In this document: positions 1-5,242 of the stretch, one piece after another
Layout: each line of letters starts with the position of its first letter
How positions within the stretch are numbered: position 1 is the stretch's first letter
Source: Neisseriaceae bacterium
Lineage (GTDB): Bacteria > Pseudomonadota > Gammaproteobacteria > Burkholderiales > Neisseriaceae
Assembly: GCA_030151665.1 (NCBI GenBank)
Contig: JASLDB010000186.1
Coordinates: 1-6,795, forward strand
Direction: 5' to 3'
Length of the DNA: 6,795 nt
Translations under genes and position numbers: made by a program
The notes under the pieces: model-generated
What the model was told of the DNA's origin: nothing
Seen by the model: the letters and a program-made list of their open reading frames with translations, nothing else
Databases searched by the model: none

Positions 1-63
1 GAGTCTCGAACTCGCGACCTCAACCTTGGCAAGGTTGCGCTCTACCAACTGAGCTATTCCCGC
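1..63 (-). tRNA. tRNA-Gly (anticodon GCC), 3' end cut by window edge
   Basis: Read on the minus strand, the gene starts at 63 with GCGGGAA. It then shows a normal D arm (AGCTCAGTTGGTAGAGC), an anticodon stem CAACC/GGTTG and the loop TTGCCAA. The anticodon GCC (plus-strand 28-30) decodes glycine GGC/GGU codons. The T loop TTCGAGA is present, but the 3' side of the T stem, the acceptor strand and any encoded CCA lie outside the window. It follows pgsA on the same strand and has its own consensus promoter at 113-140. In E. coli the same tRNA, glyW, also follows pgsA, and cysT and leuZ come after it. Further tRNAs may therefore lie just beyond the edge, which is inference. Confidence 0.95.
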
Positions 64-112
64 AATACTTTATCTCTTGGCTTGTTTTGCTGTGTTGCCT
101 TGAGAGATGTGT

Positions 113-140
113 ATTATAAGGTTTTTGAAAAAAGTGTCAA
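113..140 (-). promoter_or_regulatory. Consensus sigma-70 promoter of the tRNA-Gly gene
   Basis: On the minus strand a perfect -35 TTGACA (135-140) is followed by a 16-bp spacer and a perfect -10 TATAAT (113-118). Transcription should start near 106, leaving a leader of about 43 nt before the mature tRNA 5' end at 63. This is the best promoter in the window by hexamer match, as expected for a stable RNA gene. It lies in the 105-nt gap between pgsA and the tRNA. The tRNA therefore does not depend on read-through from uvrC-pgsA. Confidence 0.85.
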
Positions 141-149
141 CTCTTTTTT
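128..149 (-). other. AT-rich inverted repeat after pgsA, overlapping the tRNA -35 box
   Basis: AAAAAAG (128-134) and CTTTTTT (143-149) are perfect 7-bp complements around an 8-nt centre that contains the -35 hexamer of the tRNA promoter. It lies 19 nt beyond the pgsA stop codon. The stem is almost all A-T and has no clean U-run after it, so it would be a weak intrinsic terminator at best. Some read-through from pgsA into the tRNA is plausible. Confidence 0.3.
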
Positions 150-168
150 GTAAAAAAATTGTAATTAT

Positions 169-732
169 TTAGCGAAATTCTTTTCTGGCTGCCATTAAAT
201 AATAGCACATTGACCAAATGGTTAGAATTACTGCTACTAGCATCAATAAGTTACCAATACCAAGTATGTCAATGGAAAGATTGGGTAGGTTGCCCAATAA
301 GAGCAAGAAAATAGCCATCATCTGTGCCGCGGTTTTGAATTTGCCAATTGTGGCGACAGCCACATTGCTTCTTTTGCCCAATTGTGCCATCCATTCACGC
401 AAAGCCGAGATGGTGATTTCTCTGCCAATAATAATCATGGCGTAGATAGGGTGGGTTCTGCCTAGGTGCACTAACAAAATTAAGGCCACTGCTACCATAA
501 GTTTGTCAGCAACGGGGTCTAAGAAAGCACCAAAATTGGAAGTCTGTTGCCATTTTCTGGCTAAATAGCCGTCAAACCAATCGGTGACAGCGGCAAAAGC
601 AAAAATAATGGCTGCAGTTAGGTTGATGGCAAGAGGGGAGAGCCAACCGGTGGGCAGAAAAAACAATAAGGTAAAAATGGGAATGAGCCACACACGTAGC
701 CAAGTCAATAAAATAGGAATGTTCCAATTCAT
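169..732 (-). CDS. pgsA: CDP-diacylglycerol-glycerol-3-phosphate 3-phosphatidyltransferase
   Basis: This is the inner-membrane enzyme that joins CDP-diacylglycerol and sn-glycerol-3-phosphate to give phosphatidylglycerophosphate and CMP, the committed step to phosphatidylglycerol and cardiolipin. The 187-aa length is normal for the family. The CDP-alcohol phosphotransferase signature is complete: D51 and D54-G55, A58-R59, G68, D72 and D76. The PgsA-typical block IGREITISALREWMAQLGK (102-120) follows, then VAVATIGKFKTAAQM (124-138). Hydrophobic segments near 5-25, 33-50, 78-90, 95-105, 136-149 and 157-181 fit a multi-pass membrane protein. A modest ribosome binding site, GAAGAG, sits 7 nt upstream of the ATG. 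The gene starts 45 nt after the uvrC stop, with no terminator visible between them, so the two are probably co-transcribed. Confidence 0.96.
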   Translation of the reverse strand: MNWNIPILLTWLRVWLIPIFTLLFFLPTGWLSPLAINLTAAIIFAFAAVTDWFDGYLARKWQQTSNFGAFLDPVADKLMVAVALILLVHLGRTHPIYAMIIIGREITISALREWMAQLGKRSNVAVATIGKFKTAAQMMAIFLLLLGNLPNLSIDILGIGNLLMLVAVILTIWSMCYYLMAARKEFR

Positions 733-777
733 GGTAATACTCTTCTCTTTAATATCTGTGTTTCTTTGCCCACACGG

Positions 778-2655
778 TCAAGATGTATGTAGGTAATCAT
801 AAATGGTTTCTGCCATGCTTGCACTAATGCCTTCTACTTGGGCAATATCGTGCACACTGGCTGCTTTAATTTCACGCAAGCCACCAAAACGAGTTAACAG
901 GCTTTTTCGTCGTTTGGGACCAATGCCTGGAATGTCGTTTAGGCTAGAGTGTGTTCTGGCTTTACCACGTTTGGCGCGATGTCCTGTAATAGCAAAACGA
1001 TGCGACTCATCACGAACCACTTGCAATAAATGCAAGGCTGGATTGTTTTCTGGCAATTGCATGATTTCATCTAAGTGGGGGATGATGAGTTCTTCTAAAC
1101 CTGCTTTACGTTCGGGTCCTTTGGCAATGCCCACAATCGGTAAATCTATCCCCAATTCTGCCCAAACTTCTAAAGTCATCCGAACTTGGCCTTTGCCACC
1201 ATCAATTAAGACCACATCTGGCCATTTAATGTCTTGGTGGCTTACGCTGTTGTCTGTATTGTCACCTTGCTCTTCTTCTTGGGCAAGACTTAAAGACAAA
1301 AGTTTACCATAACGGCGGGTTAAAACTTCACGCATGGCGGCATAGTCATCACCAGCTTTGGCGGTTTTGATGTTAAAGCGGCGGTATTCTGAGGGTTGCA
1401 TGGCTTCTTGGTCATAAACCACACAAGAGGCGATGGTCGCTTCACCTTGGGTGTGGCTAATATCAAAACATTCTAAACGCTCAATTTTGGGCATTTGTAA
1501 AATATCAGCCAAGGTTTGCAAGCGAATTTGTTGGTTATTCTTTTGCTGTTGTTGTTGATTAATGGCATTTTCTGCATTTTTTATCGCCATTTGTAACCAA
1601 ATTTTGCGTTGACCAATGGTATTGTGGATAAATTGTATTTTCCGTTGGCCGTCTTGGGTGATGGCTTCTTGAGTCACTTTGTCCACAGGCATGTTGCTTA
1701 AAATAATATCGGGTTTGAATTTGCCTAAGTAATGGTGAGCAATAAATGCCTGTAAGGCTTCGATTGGTGTGCCATCGTTGCCATCAAATTGGCTAGGGAA
1801 AAAGTTTTTGCTGCCCAATTGCCGACCTTGACGGATGCTGACCCAATGCACGCAAACCAAACCTTGGCTGGCAACCACTGCTAAAACGTCAATATCGTGT
1901 TTGCCAGTGGATTCGTTATCATCGATGTATTGCTGCGATTGTAAGCTACTCAATGCTTGAATTTGATCGCGATAAAATGCCGCTTGTTCAAACTGCCAAT
2001 CTTCCGAAGCTTGTAACATTTTTTGGTTGAGTGATTGCAATAATGTGTCGGTTTTCCCATTGAGAAAATCGGTGGCTTGGGCAACAGATTCCTGATAGTG
2101 AGTGTGATCAATGGCTTGGGTGCATGGGGCTGAGCACCGTTTGATTTGATGCAAAAGGCAAGGGCGTTGGCGGTTGGCAAAGACACTGTCTTCGCAAGTT
2201 CTCAGTTGAAAGACTTTTTGCAGTATTTGAATGCTTTCACGTACAGCATAACCATTGGGAAATGGGCCAAAGTATTGGTTGTTTTTTTTTAATGAACCAC
2301 GGTAATAAGAAATTTGAGGATAGTCGTGACCACTGAACATTAAATAAGGGTAGGTTTTGTCATCTCGAAACAGAATATTGTATTTGGGGCTTAATGCCTT
2401 AATAAAGTTATTCTCGAGGATGAGCGCTTCGGCTTCGGAATGGGTAATGCTAATTTCAATGTGGTCAATTTGCTTGACCATGAGGGCGATACGGGGCGCG
2501 AGGTTTTTTTGCTGAAAATAGCTGCTCACACGGCGTTTTAAGTTTACGGCTTTGCCAACATACAATACCTGATTACCAGCATCCATCATGCGATAGACGC
2601 CGGGTAAATTGGGTAGACTGGCAATAAATTGTTTTAAGCTGTCTGAGTGGGTCAT
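778..2655 (-). CDS. uvrC: UvrABC excinuclease subunit C
   Basis: UvrC makes the 3' and 5' incisions around bulky DNA lesions bound by UvrB in nucleotide excision repair. All family domains are present in 625 aa. The GIY-YIG nuclease domain has GVY at 19-21, YVG at 32-34 and a likely catalytic E81. Cysteines C154, C166, C174 and C178 match the spacing of the four cysteines reported to bind an iron-sulfur cluster in E. coli UvrC. A UVR (UvrB-binding) segment lies near 203-238. The RNase H-like nuclease domain carries FDISH (397-401, D398), LIDGGKGQ (483-490, D485) and RDESHRFA (548-555, H552). Paired helix-hairpin-helix motifs fill about 572-623. Less conserved parts are a Q-rich stretch (366-376) and an acidic, polar linker near 459-475. 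No good Shine-Dalgarno precedes the ATG, which lies 5 nt after the upstream stop. Translational coupling is likely (inference). Confidence 0.97.
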   Translation of the reverse strand: MTHSDSLKQFIASLPNLPGVYRMMDAGNQVLYVGKAVNLKRRVSSYFQQKNLAPRIALMVKQIDHIEISITHSEAEALILENNFIKALSPKYNILFRDDKTYPYLMFSGHDYPQISYYRGSLKKNNQYFGPFPNGYAVRESIQILQKVFQLRTCEDSVFANRQRPCLLHQIKRCSAPCTQAIDHTHYQESVAQATDFLNGKTDTLLQSLNQKMLQASEDWQFEQAAFYRDQIQALSSLQSQQYIDDNESTGKHDIDVLAVVASQGLVCVHWVSIRQGRQLGSKNFFPSQFDGNDGTPIEALQAFIAHHYLGKFKPDIILSNMPVDKVTQEAITQDGQRKIQFIHNTIGQRKIWLQMAIKNAENAINQQQQQKNNQQIRLQTLADILQMPKIERLECFDISHTQGEATIASCVVYDQEAMQPSEYRRFNIKTAKAGDDYAAMREVLTRRYGKLLSLSLAQEEEQGDNTDNSVSHQDIKWPDVVLIDGGKGQVRMTLEVWAELGIDLPIVGIAKGPERKAGLEELIIPHLDEIMQLPENNPALHLLQVVRDESHRFAITGHRAKRGKARTHSSLNDIPGIGPKRRKSLLTRFGGLREIKAASVHDIAQVEGISASMAETIYDYLHTS

Positions 2656-2660
2656 TTCAA

Positions 2661-3128
2661 TTATTTACAATAGCGTTTTACATCCTCATTATAACGCTGA
2701 ACCAAGGCATCTTTGTTGGCAGATCGTGCGCTTTGGATATTTTGTAAGTTAAATTGTGCTGCTTTGCAGTTGGCATCTTTGTTTTCTTTTTCTTTGGCTT
2801 TGTTTTCTTCAACTGTTTTTTTGTTGAAAGCGGCAATTTCAGCATTTAATTTGGCTTGTTTACGGGCCAAAGCCTCATCCGTTGACTCATTTGGGTTTGC
2901 TGGTTCGTCAGCATCGGTTTTTTCTTTGGCAACAGTAGCAGGCTTTACGGTGTTGGTGCGGGCATTGAATTTATTAACACCTTCTGTTTGTAGGCTGCGA
3001 GGGACATCAGAGTAGGTTGATGAAGAGCCATTTTTCCAAGTGTAAATATCAGATGCAGCTTGGCTCGTTACCACGAAGCCTAGACCACACATTAATAAAA
3101 GCCATTGAGCAAGATTTTTTTTCATCAT
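2661..3128 (-). CDS. Small exported DUF4124-type protein of unknown function
   Basis: This 155-aa protein has a Sec signal peptide: MMKKN, then a hydrophobic core at about 8-20, with likely cleavage near TSQA|A (24/25). The mature N-terminus, DIYTWKNGSSSTYSDVP (27-43), resembles the short tryptophan/tyrosine motif of DUF4124, a family of small exported proteobacterial proteins with no established function. The rest is low complexity: a T/A/P-rich linker (about 55-85) and a Lys/Glu/Ala/Asn-rich segment (about 84-120) that is probably helical, perhaps coiled coil. C121 and C154 are the only cysteines in the mature protein and could form a disulfide in the periplasm. C14 is not preceded by a proper lipobox, so I do not call a lipoprotein. 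AGGA lies 5 nt upstream of the first of two tandem ATG codons. It is the first gene of the uvrC-pgsA cluster. Confidence 0.85.
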   Translation of the reverse strand: MMKKNLAQWLLLMCGLGFVVTSQAASDIYTWKNGSSSTYSDVPRSLQTEGVNKFNARTNTVKPATVAKEKTDADEPANPNESTDEALARKQAKLNAEIAAFNKKTVEENKAKEKENKDANCKAAQFNLQNIQSARSANKDALVQRYNEDVKRYCK

Positions 3129-3193
3129 GATTTTCCTATTTATAATTTATTTTTACAAATTAACAAATTATTAGATTGCTATATTTTGCAGAG

Positions 3194-3224
3194 ATTTTAC
3201 CCCTAAGTTTAAAGCAATTGACAA
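3194..3224 (-). promoter_or_regulatory. Possible promoter of the DUF4124-uvrC-pgsA cluster
   Basis: On the minus strand TTGTCA (3219-3224) is followed, after 19 bp, by TAAAAT (3194-3199). Both hexamers are close to sigma-70 consensus, but the spacer is longer than the 17-bp optimum. It would give a leader of about 60 nt before the ATG at 3128. A second pair, TTGTTA-N16-TATAAA, lies nearer the gene but would place the start of transcription almost on the ATG. I consider the first pair the better guess, without confidence. Confidence 0.3.
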
Positions 3225-3265
3225 AAAATATCTTGTTTAGTCGCTGATTTGGCGCAAAGTGTGGC

Positions 3266-3294
3266 TTACTTTTCATGCTTGGTTTTGCTATAAT
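3266..3294 (+). promoter_or_regulatory. Extended -10 promoter of guaB
   Basis: A perfect -10 TATAAT (3289-3294) is preceded by the extended element TGC (3286-3288). The -35 region, TTACTT at 3266-3271 with a 17-bp spacer, is poor, which is usual when an extended -10 is present. The predicted start near 3301 gives a short leader of about 27 nt, too short for a riboswitch. It also lies downstream of the ATG at 3259, which argues that guaB starts at 3328. Confidence 0.7.
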
Positions 3295-3327
3295 CGGTTC
3301 TCGTTGAACAAAGAAAGTTGCTTCATC

Positions 3328-4791
3328 ATGCGCATCGTGGAAAAAGCCTATACCTTTGATGACGTTTTGTTGGTTCCCGCACATTCTCAAGTGTTGCCAA
3401 AAGACGTTACACTCAAAACCCATCTAACTCGCAATATCACTCTTAATCTTCCCCTTGTTTCTGCTGCTATGGACACCGTTACCGAAGCTCGCTTGGCTAT
3501 TTCTATGGCTCAAGAAGGCGGTATTGGTATTATTCATAAAAACATGACAGTGGAACAACAAGCTCGTGCTGTTGCCAAGGTTAAACGCCATGAAAGTGGT
3601 ATTGTTAAAGACCCTGTGACCATTGCACCCAATTTATTGGTTCGTGATTTGATTGAATTGACTCGCAAACACAAAGTTTCTGGTTTGCCTGTGGTTGCTG
3701 ACGGTAAAGTGGTTGGTATTGTTACCAATCGTGATTTGCGTTTTGAAAAACGCTTGGATCAAACGGTTGAGTCGATTATGACACCACGCGACTTCTTGGT
3801 GACTGTGCCTGAAGGTACTAGCATTGAAGTGGCTCGCGATATTATGCACGAACACAAAGTTGAACGTGTATTGGTGGTTAATGATGCTTGGGAGTTAAAA
3901 GGCCTAATCACTGTTAAAGATATTCTGAAAACCACAGCGTTTCCCAATGCCAATAAAGATGACAATGGCAGTTTACGTGTTGGTGCGGCTGTGGGTACAG
4001 GCAAAGAAACCGATGAACGTGTTGCTGCTTTGGTTAAAGCCGGCGTGGATGTGATTGTGGTGGATACTGCACATGGTCATAGCCAAGGTGTATTGGATCG
4101 CGTTCGTTGGGTCAAAGACAACTATCCGCAAGTTGAAGTGATTGGTGGCAATATTGCCACAGCACAAGCTGCTTTGGATTTGGTGGCTGCTGGTGCTGAC
4201 GGTGTGAAAGTGGGTATTGGCCCAGGTTCAATTTGTACCACTCGTATTATTGCTGGTGTGGGTGTGCCACAATTAACAGCGATTCACAATGTATCAGAAG
4301 CTTTAAAAGGCACAGGCGTGCCAATGATTGCCGATGGTGGTATTCGTTTTTCAGGCGATATCGCCAAAGCATTGGCAGCTGGTGCCAGTGCGGTGATGAT
4401 GGGTGGCGCTTTTGCTGGTACGGATGAAGCACCAGGCGAAATTGAATTGTTCCAAGGTCGTTCATACAAGTCATACCGTGGTATGGGTTCTTTGGGTGCA
4501 ATGAGTCAAGGTTCTTCTGACCGTTATTTCCAAGATACCGAAAAAAACAGCGATAAGTATGTGCCAGAAGGCATTGAAGGTCGTGTGGCTTACAAAGGCC
4601 CTATCGTTCAAATCGTTCACCAATTGGTAGGTGGTTTGCGCTCAAGCATGGGTTATTTGGGTTGTGAGAGCATTGCTCAAATGCACGAAAAAGCGGAATT
4701 TGTGGAAATCACTTCTGCAGGGATGAATGAATCACATGTTCACGATGTGACCATCACCAAAGAAGCGCCAAACTACAATACCAGTCGTTAA
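3328..4791 (+). CDS. guaB: Inosine-5'-monophosphate dehydrogenase
   Basis: GuaB oxidises IMP to XMP with NAD+, the first committed and usually rate-limiting step of guanine nucleotide synthesis in the cytoplasm. I start it at 3328, giving 487 aa and the typical N-terminus MRIVEKAYTFDDVLLVPAHS. An in-frame ATG at 3259 would add 23 residues but lies upstream of the predicted transcription start. The TIM-barrel catalytic domain is interrupted by two CBS domains (about 93-149 and 150-206), the usual regulatory module. Key residues are visible: the NAD-contact region VVDTAHG (244-250, D246), the catalytic-loop motif GIGPGSICTTR with C303, ADGGIR (335-340) for phosphate binding, and the mobile-flap pair R399-Y400. 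The upstream ribosome binding site is weak (AAGAAAG, about 10 nt away). A divergent promoter and a strong terminator indicate a single-gene transcript. Confidence 0.98.
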   Translation: MRIVEKAYTFDDVLLVPAHSQVLPKDVTLKTHLTRNITLNLPLVSAAMDTVTEARLAISMAQEGGIGIIHKNMTVEQQARAVAKVKRHESGIVKDPVTIAPNLLVRDLIELTRKHKVSGLPVVADGKVVGIVTNRDLRFEKRLDQTVESIMTPRDFLVTVPEGTSIEVARDIMHEHKVERVLVVNDAWELKGLITVKDILKTTAFPNANKDDNGSLRVGAAVGTGKETDERVAALVKAGVDVIVVDTAHGHSQGVLDRVRWVKDNYPQVEVIGGNIATAQAALDLVAAGADGVKVGIGPGSICTTRIIAGVGVPQLTAIHNVSEALKGTGVPMIADGGIRFSGDIAKALAAGASAVMMGGAFAGTDEAPGEIELFQGRSYKSYRGMGSLGAMSQGSSDRYFQDTEKNSDKYVPEGIEGRVAYKGPIVQIVHQLVGGLRSSMGYLGCESIAQMHEKAEFVEITSAGMNESHVHDVTITKEAPNYNTSR

Positions 4792-4809
4792 GCAAGACAA
4801 CGTATGATG

Positions 4810-4849
4810 AAAAGAACTGCACCTTTGGGGTGCAGTTCTTTTATTTTTT
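4810..4849 (+). terminator. Strong intrinsic terminator of guaB
   Basis: A perfect 14-bp stem pairs 4810-4823 (AAAAGAACTGCACC) with 4829-4842 (GGTGCAGTTCTTTT) around the 5-nt loop TTTGG. It is followed by ATTTTTT. It begins 18 nt after the guaB stop codon. The stem contains no DNA uptake sequence, unlike many terminators in Neisseria. Confidence 0.95.
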
Positions 4850-5034
4850 GCGCCATTTGTCTGATTACTACCACAATGCAAATATCGCCCTTAAATTTAC
4901 TAATTGATGAGTAAATAGTCGAAACAAAACATTTTCTATGATAATCCACCAAGATTAACCTTAAAAAGGGTATTTATAGATAGATTGCTCTTGCTGATTG
5001 TGTGATGGCTTGTTTTTTTATAAGAATAAATGGC

Positions 5035-5066
5035 TTGCAGTTTTTTTGGGGGTTCTGACCTATTTT
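5035..5066 (+). promoter_or_regulatory. Speculative porin promoter with homopolymer spacer
   Basis: TTGCAG (5035-5040) and TATTTT (5061-5066) could act as -35 and -10 boxes. The 20-bp spacer between them begins with T7G5. Neither box is strong (3/6 and 4/6 matches) and 20 bp is longer than optimal. The design resembles the meningococcal porA promoter, whose homopolymer spacer changes length and switches expression. It would leave a leader of about 170 nt. It is recorded as a candidate only. Confidence 0.2.
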
Positions 5067-5230
5067 GTATTGTTGTGTGGATGGAAGTTTGTTTATGCTG
5101 CTGTGTGATTATTTATTTTTGAAATATTGAATCAATAACACAACAAAGGCATGGTTAAAAAACATGCAAAAGAGTATGTCAAAACATGCAGCCAATAACA
5201 ACACACTAAACGTGCAATAAAAATGAAATA

Positions 5231-5234
5231 GAGG
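5231..5234 (+). promoter_or_regulatory. Ribosome binding site that fixes the porin start
   Basis: GAGG lies 8 nt before the ATG at 5243. A TTG at 5237 is in frame and two codons upstream, but it would be only 2 nt from this site and would add MR before the signal peptide, so ATG 5243 is preferred. A second GAGG directly abuts the ATG and is too close to be used. Confidence 0.75.
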
Positions 5235-5242
5235 ATTTGAGG

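Larger units (their letters stand above)
4850..5242 (+). other. About 390-nt AT-rich noncoding region upstream of the porin
   Basis: I find no credible gene in this gap on either strand and no tRNA-like or riboswitch-like fold. It contains several repeats. ATGGCTTG followed by T7 occurs at 5005-5019, and ATGGCTTG-CAG-T7-G5 at 5030-5052. A TATTGA-A-TCAATA palindrome lies at 5125-5137. AAAACATGCA occurs twice, at 5159-5168 and 5181-5190. GCATG (5149-5153) and CATGC (5163-5167) form an inverted pair. -10-like hexamers such as TATAAG (5019-5024) and TATGAT (4937-4942) lack good -35 partners. The region probably holds the porin promoter and operator sites, with a long 5' untranslated leader, but I cannot place the start of transcription. 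Confidence 0.5.

Noticed and set aside
803..1312. 169-codon open frame on the plus strand
   Set aside because: It lies wholly antisense to the well-conserved 3' half of uvrC, has no ribosome binding site or recognisable domain, and its composition is that of a shadow frame.
3218..3223. Perfect TTGACA on the plus strand upstream of guaB
   Set aside because: No acceptable -10 hexamer lies 15-19 bp downstream. The extended -10 element at 3286-3294 is a better guaB promoter.
3259..3327. 23-codon N-terminal extension of guaB from ATG 3259
   Set aside because: The -10 box TATAAT (3289-3294) lies inside it, and the standard IMP dehydrogenase N-terminus begins at 3328.
3806..3813. TGCCTGAA, resembling the 3' part of neisserial DNA uptake sequence variants
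   Set aside because: It matches only the end of the longer variants, occurs once, and encodes a conserved part of a GuaB CBS domain. No full uptake sequence was found by eye.
4233..4427. Alternative frames across the guaB catalytic region on both strands
   Set aside because: They are shadows of a strongly conserved gene; codon choice and conservation fit the guaB frame only.
5154..5182. Minus-strand TTGACA (5177-5182) with N17 and TTTAAC, a possible divergent promoter
   Set aside because: The -10 is weak and no gene lies downstream of it on the minus strand before the guaB terminator.
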